DNA of 64,000 nt from Brevibacillus ruminantium (lineage in GTDB: Bacteria; Bacillota; Bacilli; Brevibacillales; Brevibacillaceae): positions 5,419,001-5,483,000 of the forward strand of contig NZ_CP098755.1 of the NCBI RefSeq assembly GCF_023746555.1, written 5' to 3'. The notes below the pieces were generated by a model. It had not been told where the DNA came from. It saw nothing but the letters and a program-made list of their open reading frames with translations, and did not search any database. The translations under genes were made by a program, and so were the position numbers. Numbering within the stretch: position 1 is the first letter of the stretch; each line of letters starts with the position of its first letter. Shown here piece by piece: positions 14,712-23,042 of this stretch.

Positions 14712-16058
14712 CTATTTGTTAAACGGCGCGAGTGCTTTTTCGGCCTCTTCCTGCGCTTTTTTCAAGGCAGCAGCCGGCTGTGACTGACCGGTAATCACGG
14801 ATTGCAGACCGTCGTTCAGGATTTTGGTCACTTTTCCGTTGTTATGCGTAGACAGCTCGGCATCGGCATACTCAAGCTGGTCACGAGCCACGGTTGCCGC
14901 CGGGAAATCCTGGACGTACTGTTTCATTTTTTCGGTCTCATACGCTGATTTGCGGGCAGCCACATAGCCGGTATCGATGCTCCACTGTGCCGCACGTTCC
15001 GGCTCGGTCATAAACCGGATGAATTTCCAGGCTGCCTCCTGCTTCTTGGCTTCCGTTCCTTTAAACATGTAGAAGTTTCCGCCGCCTGTCGGGCTTGCGA
15101 ATCCTTTCCGAGCCGGCAGGAATGCGACGCCGAAATCAAACTTGGCATTGTTCTTTACGTTCGTGAGGTTGCCCGTCGTGTGGTACATCATCGCGGTTTT
15201 GCCTTCCAGGAAGTCGGATGGCACGGTGGCCCACTCAATTACACCCTCAGGCATCACTTTATGCTTTTTCGCCAAATCCACCCACAGCTGCAGGGCTTCC
15301 ACATTTTCAGGCGTATCAAAGAATACCTTTTTCCCGTCTTCACTCATCAGGTTTTTGCCGTTTTGCAGGGCAAATGCCTGGAACATCCAGCTCGCGAAGC
15401 CAGAAGTCGGAATTTCCACTCCCGCGCGTCCATCCTTTTTCAGCTTTTCTGCGTACTGGATCAGTTCGTCCCAATTTTGCGGCGGCTTTTCCGGATCCAG
15501 ACCGACTTCCTTGAACGCGTCTTTGTTGTAATAAAGCACGATGGTGCTGCGTTGGAACGGAATGCTGTACGTTTTGCCCTCCGACTGGGAGTTGGCCATA
15601 AACGCTGGGAAAAAGTCGTTGGCATACTCATTCCCGCCGTCTTTGGCGATGAAGTCATCGAGAGGAATGATGGCATCCATATCGAGCATGGTATACAGCT
15701 CTGTCGAGAGCATCACCGCTACATCTGGCGGCGTTTTCCCCTGCACGGCTGCCTGGATTTTGGTCGTCGTATCCTGATAGCTGCCCGTGTAGACAGGCTT
15801 GACCGTAATCTCCGGGTTTTGTTTGTTGAACTCCTCGGCCATACCATCCACAATTTTTGTCAGCGGGCCTCCCACCGCCACCGGGTAGAAGAAAGTCAGT
15901 TCTGTATTTCCGCCGGCAGTCGCTGTACCCGAACCCGTCTTCGCTTCACTTCCTGTGCCAGCTTGACTGCCGGATGAAGGTGCATTGCCGCTGGAGCAGC
16001 CTGTGATCAGTGCCATCCCCACCAGTACGGAAAATAAACTTTTCACTACTTTACGCAT
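14712..16058 (-). CDS. ugpB: ABC transporter extracellular binding lipoprotein, UgpB type
   Basis: 448 residues. Lipoprotein signal with lipobox ITGC near residue 21, then a Gly/Ser/Thr-rich linker. The mature part is a family-1 binding protein (ELTFFYPVAVGG, VYTGSYQDTTTKIQAAVQGKTPPDVAVM, PFQRSTIVLYYNKDAFKEVG, PTGGGNFYMFKG), the segments matching G3P-type UgpB proteins. It captures substrate outside the cell for the UgpA/UgpE channel. AAAGGAGAG upstream of the ATG. Confidence 0.87.
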   Translation of the reverse strand: MRKVVKSLFSVLVGMALITGCSSGNAPSSGSQAGTGSEAKTGSGTATAGGNTELTFFYPVAVGGPLTKIVDGMAEEFNKQNPEITVKPVYTGSYQDTTTKIQAAVQGKTPPDVAVMLSTELYTMLDMDAIIPLDDFIAKDGGNEYANDFFPAFMANSQSEGKTYSIPFQRSTIVLYYNKDAFKEVGLDPEKPPQNWDELIQYAEKLKKDGRAGVEIPTSGFASWMFQAFALQNGKNLMSEDGKKVFFDTPENVEALQLWVDLAKKHKVMPEGVIEWATVPSDFLEGKTAMMYHTTGNLTNVKNNAKFDFGVAFLPARKGFASPTGGGNFYMFKGTEAKKQEAAWKFIRFMTEPERAAQWSIDTGYVAARKSAYETEKMKQYVQDFPAATVARDQLEYADAELSTHNNGKVTKILNDGLQSVITGQSQPAAALKKAQEEAEKALAPFNK

Positions 16059-16133
16059 GAGGTTTTCTCTCCTTTGTTTGTAAAGATTGGCGCACCGTTT
16101 TCAATAACATGGCGCGGTTCCCATTTGGTTTTT

Positions 16134-17300
16134 TTAGACCGCATTCGTTTGAAAAACATCCGTCCGTTTCAGTTCGGGAGCAGAGGAGATCAGGTTTTTC
16201 CCGGTCTGCTGGTCAAACAGACAGACCTGCCTTGGATCAAAGCCGACACCTACTGTCTCGCCTTTTCTACACGGCCATTGGCCATTCCATTTGGCCTTCC
16301 AGCGGGCTCCTGCCAGCTCAAACTCTACAATCGTCTCCGATCCGAGGATTTCCACTGCTTGCACAGTGACCGTAAAGCGTCTGATGTCCGAGCTCGTACT
16401 GTCCGAGACCGATTGTTCCACTGGCAGAGGCTGAAGAGCCTCGGGGCGAATCCCCAGGATTACGGATGCTCCTTCCCTCACACCTTCAACCCGGCTCAGT
16501 GGCAGCAGCATCTGATCGCTGCCAGACCCGATCTCGATGCCGGACTGCGTATTGTTCTCGCGCCACAGCCCATGCACCGTGTTCATCGGGGGCGATCCGG
16601 TAAATTCAGCGACGAACAGATTGGCCGGGTGATTGTACACATCGAGAGGGCGTCCCACCTGCTGCACCGCTCCGTCGCGGAGAACCATCATCCGATCACC
16701 CATCGTCATCGCCTCCACCTGGTCGTGCGTCACGTAGATCATCGTAATCCCCAGCTCCTGCTGCAGCTGGCGAATCTCCGTCCGCATCTGTCCGCGCAGC
16801 TTGGCGTCCAGATTGGACAGCGGCTCGTCCATCAGGCAGATCGGATGCTGACTGACGATCGCCCGGCCAAGGGCCACCCGCTGGCGCTGTCCTCCCGATA
16901 ATTCGCGGGGCTTGCGCTGCAGCAATTGGGAAAGCCCCAGCATCTCCGCGGTCTGATTCAGCCGTTTGGCTTGTTCGCGCTTGTCCACTTTGCGCACCTG
17001 AAGGCCAAACAGTATATTTTCTTGCACCGTCAAATGCGGGTACAAGGCGTAGTTTTGAAAGACCATGGAGATATTGCGCCCGCTTGGCGGCACGTGGTTC
17101 ATCTGCTTTCCGCCAATCAACAGCTCTCCTGTGCTGATTTCCTCCAGCCCGGCAATCATTCTGAGTGTCGTCGATTTTCCGCAGCCTGAGGGGCCTACCA
17201 GGACAAAAAACTCTCCCGGCTGGATGACCGCATTCACCTCATGGACCACCATCTGCTGATCATATTTCTTGGAGATGCGCCGCAGCTCTACTTCGGCCAT
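16134..17300 (-). CDS. ugpC: ABC transporter ATPase, UgpC/MalK/MsmX type
   Basis: 388 residues. Walker A GPSGCGKST, Q-loop, signature LSGGQRQRVALGRA, Walker B ICLMDEPLSNLD and switch histidine in YVTHDQVEAM, then a C-terminal TOBE/OB regulatory region from about residue 240. It powers the import complex encoded next to it. AGGAGG before the ATG. Proteins of this type can serve several importers in Bacilli. Confidence 0.92.
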   Translation of the reverse strand: MAEVELRRISKKYDQQMVVHEVNAVIQPGEFFVLVGPSGCGKSTTLRMIAGLEEISTGELLIGGKQMNHVPPSGRNISMVFQNYALYPHLTVQENILFGLQVRKVDKREQAKRLNQTAEMLGLSQLLQRKPRELSGGQRQRVALGRAIVSQHPICLMDEPLSNLDAKLRGQMRTEIRQLQQELGITMIYVTHDQVEAMTMGDRMMVLRDGAVQQVGRPLDVYNHPANLFVAEFTGSPPMNTVHGLWRENNTQSGIEIGSGSDQMLLPLSRVEGVREGASVILGIRPEALQPLPVEQSVSDSTSSDIRRFTVTVQAVEILGSETIVEFELAGARWKAKWNGQWPCRKGETVGVGFDPRQVCLFDQQTGKNLISSAPELKRTDVFQTNAV

Positions 17301-17407
17301 GTCTCTCCCTCCTGTTCCTCTTCACTCAAACCCGATATTTCCCTGATACCAAGCATCATCATAGCAGTCTGGTGCGAAGCTGGGATTTGGTTTTCGTAAA
17401 GGTCCTG

Positions 17408-18214
17408 TTAATCTGCAACCTGGCCCAGCAAGCCGAGTCGAATCTCTTTCATCGTCGGCAGGATGTAGTCGGGTCTGATCTGTGCCGCCTCTGCATCTGA
17501 TCGCCCGGTCACTCCGGTCAAGACAAGCGCAGTTCTCATGCCGCTGCCCAGTCCAAGCAGAATGTCCGTCTCCAGACGATCGCCGACCATCAGGCACCGC
17601 TCCGGCAACAGGCCAATCCGCTGCAATACCTTCTCCGCGTAGTAGGCAGAGGGCTTGCCGACTGTGGCCCATACCTGTCCGTCACTCGCTGTCTCGATCG
17701 CCTTGGCCAATGCCCCGGTATCGGGAATCGCACCGCCAGGGACCGGACAGAGCGGATCAGGGTTGGTCACGATCAGTCGCGCACCATTTCGCACAGCTTC
17801 CATTCCGGCCTGTAATTTTTGATAGGTAAATTGCCGGTCCATGCCGACCAGGACATGCGTAGCGTCCAGCGGATTCTTTACCTGCGCGATCCCAAAGCCC
17901 TCCAATTCCTTTTCCAGTGCGGTCTCGCCGATCACCAGAACAAGCGCCTGATCTGCCTGTTCTTGCAGAAATTGCCCGGCCGCATAAGCGGCGGTCATAA
18001 TCTCCTCCAGCTCCGCATCCACTCCCAGCCTGTGCAATCTCGCCAGACAGTCGGCTCTCGTCTGCACCGAGGTATTGGTCAGGAACATGACCTTTCGCCC
18101 GGACTCCCGCAGGGCTGCGAGCGTCTCCGCTGCCTCTGGGAGCAATTGGTCTCCGATAAAAACAGTGCCGTCCAAATCAAAGAAATACGCGTCAAACAAA
18201 GCTGCATCCGGCAA
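17408..18214 (-). CDS. HAD-superfamily IIA phosphatase (NagD/AraL/glycerol-phosphate phosphatase type)
   Basis: About 268 residues from a TTG at 18212-18214. Motif I FDAYFFDLDGTVF, motif II FLTNTS, and motif III/IV GKPSAYYAEKVLQRIG with MVGDRLETDILLGLGSGMRTALVLTG define the HAD-IIA subfamily, which dephosphorylates small sugar or polyol phosphates. The open frame continues to 18364, but that extension runs through a rho-independent terminator structure and lacks HAD homology, so it is rejected. First gene of the ugp-like run; a phosphatase for glycerol-3-phosphate or the imported sugar phosphate is inferred. Confidence 0.85.
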   Translation of the reverse strand: MPDAALFDAYFFDLDGTVFIGDQLLPEAAETLAALRESGRKVMFLTNTSVQTRADCLARLHRLGVDAELEEIMTAAYAAGQFLQEQADQALVLVIGETALEKELEGFGIAQVKNPLDATHVLVGMDRQFTYQKLQAGMEAVRNGARLIVTNPDPLCPVPGGAIPDTGALAKAIETASDGQVWATVGKPSAYYAEKVLQRIGLLPERCLMVGDRLETDILLGLGSGMRTALVLTGVTGRSDAEAAQIRPDYILPTMKEIRLGLLGQVAD

Positions 18215-18263
18215 AGCCTCTCGCTCTCTCCTCTCTGCGTCTGTGTCCGCGTCTTCGCTGGAC

Positions 18264-18347
18264 AAAAAACCCCCACCCAGCAATAGCCCAGACAGACAGA
18301 ACTGCGCAGTGCAGCTTTGTCCTCGCTCAGCTATTCCTGTATGGGGG
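18264..18347 (-). promoter_or_regulatory. Leader transcription attenuator in front of the HAD-ugp-glpP run
   Basis: On the minus strand CCCCCA (18347-18342) pairs with TGGGGG (18275-18270), CAG with CTG, and AATAGC (18335-18330) with GCTATT (18287-18282); an inner ACTGCGCAGT palindrome (18301-18310) forms a further arm. Six T residues follow (18269-18264), so the whole fold is a terminator in the 5' leader, about 50 bases before the HAD start. GlpP encoded at the end of the run is the likely antiterminator (inference). Confidence 0.7.
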
Positions 18348-18651
18348 CTTTCTCCTCGTCTCAACCCGCGTACAGTCGGTATATGATGATGTACTCGCTT
18401 ACGTCTTTTATCCTAGCAAGCCTTTGTTAAGATCATGTGGATAAATCGTCTAGGTTTTGTGAAGCTGTACAAAGATACAGGGACAATGAGCCTTCAAACC
18501 TTTTGAGAAGCTTGAGGTTCCTCGTCAGCTTTGCCGATGACCATTACTCTGTCCTGTGGTTCGAAAATACGTGCCTCTATTCTTGCACAGCTTACCGGAG
18601 AACTGGTCGTGGAAGCAAAGACAGGCGGCAGTGCCCTTTGTCTCATCTTTG
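18348..18651. other. Gene-free stretch upstream of the HAD-ugp leader
   Basis: Must contain the promoter for the minus-strand HAD-ugp transcript, but no good -35/-10 pair stands out. Several short open frames on both strands lack ribosome binding sites; one minus-strand frame of 50 codons ending near 18502 is noted under rejected items. Confidence 0.5.
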
Positions 18652-18684
18652 AAAAAAGTGGCTTCCCTCAGAGGGAGGCCACTT
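18652..18684 (-). terminator. Rho-independent terminator of the XRE-cupin gene
   Basis: AAGTGGC (18656-18662) pairs with GCCACTT (18678-18684), extended by CCCTC/GAGGG; on the minus strand it runs into six T residues. It lies 22 bases after the stop of the XRE-cupin gene. Confidence 0.85.
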
Positions 18685-18705
18685 GCGTTCTCCAAATGGT
18701 ACCTG

Positions 18706-19260
18706 TTAATCAGGATAGGAGATGACCATGCATAGTCGAGTAACGAGGTCACCTCCATTGTGATACACATGTTGCCGATCGGCCTTGAATCGGATCGACT
18801 CGCCACTTTTGATACGATATTCCTCTTGATTCAAACGGATCGTCAGTTCTCCTTCATATACCGTAATGAATTCCTCCGTGCCCTCGCGATGCGGTTCTGC
18901 GCTCACATATCCCCCGCTGTCAATCTCCACGGAATACATTTCAAACTGCCTGTTGTCCTCAAAAGGAAAAAAGGGATAGACTCTGTATTTTCCATCGTCT
19001 TGTTGCAGCATTTGAATCTCGCTTTTCGTAACGACACGGGTATCGGGCTGTGGATGGCTGATCAGCGCAGTAAACGAGATTTTTAAGCCATTCGCGATTT
19101 TCCAGACTGTTTGAATCGTTGGATTGGATTCTCCTCGTTCAATTTGGCCAAGCATCGTTTTGCTTACCCCTGTCATCTCGGCAACCTTGTCCAAACTGAG
19201 CTTCTTGCTCGTCCGCAAGGTCTTTAGGTTCTCCGCAAGCACAACATTAATATTGTCCAT
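18706..19260 (-). CDS. XRE-family regulator with C-terminal cupin sensor domain
   Basis: 184 residues from the ATG at 19258-19260 (a longer frame to 19299 lacks a better ribosome site and homology). N-terminal helix-turn-helix (LRTSKKLSLDKVAEMTGVSKTMLGQIERGESNPTIQTVWKIA split here into its two helices) and a C-terminal cupin (SAEPHREGTEEFITVYEGELTI, IRFKADRQHVYHN). Such proteins sense small ligands and repress neighbours. Divergent from a lysE-type exporter gene 114 bases away, the probable target; an own terminator follows. Confidence 0.9.
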   Translation of the reverse strand: MDNINVVLAENLKTLRTSKKLSLDKVAEMTGVSKTMLGQIERGESNPTIQTVWKIANGLKISFTALISHPQPDTRVVTKSEIQMLQQDDGKYRVYPFFPFEDNRQFEMYSVEIDSGGYVSAEPHREGTEEFITVYEGELTIRLNQEEYRIKSGESIRFKADRQHVYHNGGDLVTRLCMVISYPD

Positions 19261-19321
19261 ACAGCTACACATCCCCCAATTGTGCGTTATAGCGATCATA
19301 TTGTATAATCATAGCGAACAG

Positions 19322-19333
19322 ACGTTAAAACGT
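19322..19333. promoter_or_regulatory. Palindrome between the XRE-cupin and LysE-type genes
   Basis: ACGTTAAAACGT, two ACGT arms, in the 114-base divergent promoter region. Possible operator of the XRE-cupin regulator; no experimental analogue recognised. Confidence 0.3.
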
Positions 19334-19374
19334 ACGCTTCCGACATTATAACATACAAAGGAGTTGGCTTTCAC

Positions 19375-19956
19375 ATGCAGTGGGTACCGTTTTTGCTATA
19401 CGTTTTTGTCACGTCGTTTACACCTGGTCCGAATAATTTTATATCCATGACTTCTGCAGCCAAGGTGGGTTTCAGGAAAACACTCTGGTTTATTCTCGGT
19501 GTAACGACCGGGACCACAGTCATTGCCCTTATGAGCAGTTATTTTCATCTTCTGCTGTCTGGCTTCCTCCCCAAAATGAAGACAGCAATGAGCATTTTGG
19601 GAGCGCTCTATCTGGTGTATCTCGCCGTGAAAATCATGACCAGTCGGTCTGAAAAGAACGATCTTCACGAGGAGAAGACTTATTCCTTTTTTACTGGATT
19701 CCTTTTACAATTTATCAACCCAAAAGCGATTCTCTACGGGATCACCGCGATATCCAGTTTTGTTATCCCTTTCTACCAATCTCAGATCAGCTTGATCTTC
19801 TTTTCGTTCTTTCTCGGGTTTGTCGGCTTTCTGAGCACCTCTAGCTGGGCCAGCTTTGGAGCCCTGTTTCACACATGGATATCCAAGCATGAGAGAGTAT
19901 TCAATATCGGAATGGGAGTGCTATTGCTGTACAGTGCTGTTTTCATCTTTATCTAA
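19375..19956 (+). CDS. LysE/RhtB-family amino-acid exporter
   Basis: 193 residues, six hydrophobic helices. The N-terminal TPGPNNFISMTSAAKVGFRK segment and LQFINPKAILYG are LysE/RhtB hallmarks. These proteins export amino acids or related metabolites using ion gradients. ATG with AAAGGAG ten bases upstream. Divergent from an XRE-cupin regulator that likely controls it in response to the substrate. Confidence 0.9.
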   Translation: MQWVPFLLYVFVTSFTPGPNNFISMTSAAKVGFRKTLWFILGVTTGTTVIALMSSYFHLLLSGFLPKMKTAMSILGALYLVYLAVKIMTSRSEKNDLHEEKTYSFFTGFLLQFINPKAILYGITAISSFVIPFYQSQISLIFFSFFLGFVGFLSTSSWASFGALFHTWISKHERVFNIGMGVLLLYSAVFIFI

Positions 19957-19960
19957 TTAG

Positions 19961-19984
19961 AAAAAACTTGGCTTATCGCCAAGT
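19961..19984 (-). terminator. Hairpin downstream of the LysE-type gene
   Basis: ACTTGGC (19966-19972) pairs with GCCAAGT (19978-19984). The six A residues before it make a T run on the minus strand, so it terminates best leftwards; it may also slow plus-strand transcripts. Confidence 0.6.
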
Positions 19985-20062
19985 CAAATAGCGAAAGCCT
20001 TAGTTTTTCTTATACTTTCACCCTTTATCGCTTTAGCAAAATTAAATTTTCCGAAAGTATAA

Positions 20063-20108
20063 ACAAAAAAGCCCTTCATCTCCCTGTACATCGGAGACGA
20101 AAGGCTTT
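20063..20108 (-). terminator. Rho-independent terminator of topB
   Basis: AAAGCC-TTC-CTCC (20068-20082) pairs with GGAG-GAA-GGCTTT (20093-20107) with small bulges; on the minus strand a T-rich tract follows. It sits 24 bases after the topB stop. A separate TATACTTTC/GAAAGTATA inverted repeat (about 20011-20061) lies beyond it without known role. Confidence 0.75.
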
Positions 20109-20131
20109 CTGATACCCGTATTCGCACGGGA

Positions 20132-22330
20132 TTACTGATCCAGCTTCAACTTGGCAAGCGCATCTTTAAGCGCTGTATTCACCATGGCATCATCGTCGTT
20201 GCTCTGCTCCCGCAGAAAGCGAGATACCTCTTTCTTCGACATCTTGGTGTTTTTCTCACGGCTTCTGCGCTCGTTGAAGGTAGACAGCTTTTCCCGATGA
20301 CCGCAGACGCAGACAAAGGTTTGCCCTTCGCCCTCGCCTCGCAGCTCCAGCCTTTTGTGGCACTGTGGACATCTGGCATTGGTCACCTTGGCGATGTTTT
20401 TCCGATACCCGCACTCCCGATCCTGACAGACCATCATTTTCCCTTTTTTCCCGTTGACCTCCAGCAAAAACTTGCCGCATTCCGGGCATTTGGTTCGGGT
20501 CAGATTATCGTGCCGGAACTTTTTCTCGCTGTTTTTGATTTCCTGCACCACGGATTTGGCATACCCTTTCATCTCGCCGATAAAGGCTTGCTTGTTCAGC
20601 TTTCCTTTGGCGATGGCAGCCAGCTTTTGTTCCCACTGGGCGGTCAGTGTGGGAGATTGCAGCTCATCAGGAACCAGCTCCAGCAGTTGTTTTCCTTTTG
20701 AGGTGACATGGATGTGCTTTCCTCTTTTTTCGATCAGAAACGTGTTAAACAGCTTGTCGATCACATCCGCCCGCGTCGCTACCGTGCCCAGGCCGCCTGT
20801 TTCGCCAATGGTTTGAATCAGCTCTTTCTTTTCATTGGCCATGTACCGGGCCGGATTCTCCATGGCAGACAGCAGCGTGGCCTCCGTAAAAGGCTCCGGC
20901 GGTTTCGTCTCGCCTGCTGTTTGCGAAAGGGTCGTGATCGGCAACCGATCTCCTTTGGACAGTCTGGGCAGCAGCTGCTCGCCTACTCCCTCTCGGCTGT
21001 CTTCTTCCTCCACATCATGATCGTAGACTTCCTTCCAGCCTTGAGCAATGACCCGCTTGCCCCTGGCAATGAACGACTGCTCTCCGATTTTCGCGTAAAT
21101 GGAGGTCTGCTCATACTCAAACGGCGGAAACAGCACCGCCAGGAAGCGTCTGACCACCAGGTCGAAGATTCTCCGTTCCTTGTCGCTCAAATCACCCAGG
21201 AATACAGTTTGTTCCGTGGGGATGATGGCATGGTGATCGGATACCTTGCTGTCATCGACAAAGGACTTGTTTCCTTTGACCGGTGAACGGAGCAATTTCG
21301 CCGCAAACGGGGCGTACGGCTTGATCTGGACCGCCTTGATCCGATCGGGCAGCGTCTCCACAATATCGGAGGAGAGATAGCGGGAATCGGTCCGCGGATA
21401 GGTCAGCACCTTGTGATTTTCATAGAGACCCTGCATGATGGACAGCGTCTCTTTGGCCGAGTAGCCGAACAGCTTGTTGGCATCGCGCTGCAGCTCCGTC
21501 AAATCGTAGAGCTGGGGGGCAAAGCTCTTTTTGTTCGTTTTGGCAATGTCGACGATTTCGGCGTCCTTCCCTTTGAGCGACTTCAGGATCTGATCGCTAG
21601 TCTCCCGGGAAAAGGTTTTGATATCCTTGGTCTTCGCGTCCTGCCAGACCAGCTTTAGATTGTTCTTTGCCACGGCTGTGATCCCGTAAAACGGCCGCGG
21701 TGTAAACTCCCGGATTTCCTGCTCCCGCCGGGCGATGATCGCCAGGGTCGGCGTCTGCACACGGCCGCAGGAGAGCTGGGCATTGTGCTTGCAGGTGAGC
21801 GCGCGCGTCGCGTTAATGCCCACAACCCAATCCGCCTCGGCACGGGCAGCCGCAGAAGCGTACAGCGGCTCGAATTCCTTGCCCTCTTTTAACCGGCGAA
21901 AACCGTCCTTGATCGCTTTATCCGTAACAGATGAAATCCAGAGACGCTTGATCGGCTTGTGCACCCGCGCCATCTCGATGATCCATCTGCCGACAAGCTC
22001 ACCTTCCCGTCCCGCATCGGTAGCGATGACGATCTCCCTGACATCCTTTCGGTTCAGCTGATGCTTCACCGTGTGAAACTGCTTGCTGCTCTCCTTGATC
22101 ACCACCAGCCGGAAGGAAGACGGCAGGATCGGCAAATCCTCGATTTTCCATGAGCTGAACTGCTCCCCGTATACTTCCGGATCAGCCAGGGTCACCAGAT
22201 GGCCCAAAGCCCAGGTAACAATATATTTCTCGCCTTCAAAAAAGCCGTTTCCTTTTTTATGACAATGCAAGACTCTCGCGATATCCCGTCCCACAGAAGG
22301 CTTTTCAGCCAGTACCAGTGTTTTGCTCAT
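20132..22330 (-). CDS. topB: DNA topoisomerase III
   Basis: 732 residues from ATG at 22328-22330, chosen because AAAGGA lies eight bases upstream and the protein then starts MSKTLVLAEKPSVGRDIA as in the family. TOPRIM domain with IVIATDAGREGELVGRWI, and the active tyrosine in TYPRTDSRYLS. The C-terminus has two four-cysteine zinc ribbons (CPECGKF...CQDREC and CPQCHKR...CVCG). Type IA enzyme that passes single strands and resolves recombination and replication intermediates. Transcribed alone, with its own terminator. Confidence 0.96.
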   Translation of the reverse strand: MSKTLVLAEKPSVGRDIARVLHCHKKGNGFFEGEKYIVTWALGHLVTLADPEVYGEQFSSWKIEDLPILPSSFRLVVIKESSKQFHTVKHQLNRKDVREIVIATDAGREGELVGRWIIEMARVHKPIKRLWISSVTDKAIKDGFRRLKEGKEFEPLYASAAARAEADWVVGINATRALTCKHNAQLSCGRVQTPTLAIIARREQEIREFTPRPFYGITAVAKNNLKLVWQDAKTKDIKTFSRETSDQILKSLKGKDAEIVDIAKTNKKSFAPQLYDLTELQRDANKLFGYSAKETLSIMQGLYENHKVLTYPRTDSRYLSSDIVETLPDRIKAVQIKPYAPFAAKLLRSPVKGNKSFVDDSKVSDHHAIIPTEQTVFLGDLSDKERRIFDLVVRRFLAVLFPPFEYEQTSIYAKIGEQSFIARGKRVIAQGWKEVYDHDVEEEDSREGVGEQLLPRLSKGDRLPITTLSQTAGETKPPEPFTEATLLSAMENPARYMANEKKELIQTIGETGGLGTVATRADVIDKLFNTFLIEKRGKHIHVTSKGKQLLELVPDELQSPTLTAQWEQKLAAIAKGKLNKQAFIGEMKGYAKSVVQEIKNSEKKFRHDNLTRTKCPECGKFLLEVNGKKGKMMVCQDRECGYRKNIAKVTNARCPQCHKRLELRGEGEGQTFVCVCGHREKLSTFNERRSREKNTKMSKKEVSRFLREQSNDDDAMVNTALKDALAKLKLDQ

Positions 22331-22447
22331 CTTTGACATCCTTTCACGGGGGATGAAAATAAAAAAACCCCTTCTCCCATCATAATCAATTTGACGGGAA
22401 ATGAACAATGCCGACGGATGAGGACTGGCTGGCCGCTCTCTTCGCCG

Positions 22448-22819
22448 CTATGTACCCAGCACTTTACGGATCGACCATTCGATCCTTTCCATTTGCAGCG
22501 GCTTGGCAATAAAATCCTGCGCTCCTGCGTGAATTGCTTTGATCACCACTTCCCGCTGGGCAACGGCGGAGCAGATGATGATTTTGGCCTCCCGATCAAA
22601 TTCGATGATTTTCTGAACCGCACTTAAACCGTCCATACCCGGCATCGCTATATCCATCAGCACAAGCTCTGGCCGATACAAGCGATACTTTCTGACGGCG
22701 TCTTCCCCGGACATGGCTTCCGCAGCGATCCCAAAGCCCAGAGATTGAATCATATTGCTCATCATATACCTGATTAACACAGCATCGTCAACGATCATAA
22801 TGCTTTTCCTAGCATTCAT
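22448..22819 (-). CDS. CheY-like single-domain response regulator
   Basis: 123 residues, receiver domain only: acidic pocket in IMIVDDAVLIR, phosphorylation Asp in LVLMDIAMPGMDG, Ser in ICSAV and Lys in FIAKPL. ATG at 22817-22819. No output domain and no histidine kinase beside it, so it must work by protein contact or as a phosphate relay. Located between topB and a divergent iclR-type gene; neither suggests a pathway. Confidence 0.9.
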   Translation of the reverse strand: MNARKSIMIVDDAVLIRYMMSNMIQSLGFGIAAEAMSGEDAVRKYRLYRPELVLMDIAMPGMDGLSAVQKIIEFDREAKIIICSAVAQREVVIKAIHAGAQDFIAKPLQMERIEWSIRKVLGT

Positions 22820-23042
22820 AGTACACCCGCCTGCCTGCCTACCTGTCATTCACCTCGCGTGAACAACATGTGTGAAAAATCTCACACCCATTCTATCGTT
22901 ATGGTCTGAACAATTTCTAAACAAAACGATGATGACCATTTTGCGGACAACAAGAATGCACGCCGCTCCCCAATATTTACAACCCGATTCGCTTCCCTTA
23001 CCATGAAGAAGGGAACACGGTTCCAAAGAGGGGAGAAAGGCC

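Noticed and set aside
18215..18364. N-terminal extension of the HAD phosphatase frame
   Set aside because: The 50 extra codons cross a stable hairpin ending in a T run and have no HAD similarity; a TTG at 18214 is the better start.
18502..18651. Small minus-strand open frame of about 50 codons upstream of the HAD-ugp leader
   Set aside because: No ribosome binding site, no similarity recognised and it lies between two terminator-type structures; treated as noise.
20011..20061. TATACTTTC/GAAAGTATA inverted repeat downstream of the LysE-type gene
   Set aside because: Arms are 34 bases apart with no T run and no matching copy elsewhere in the window; could be chance in AT-rich DNA.
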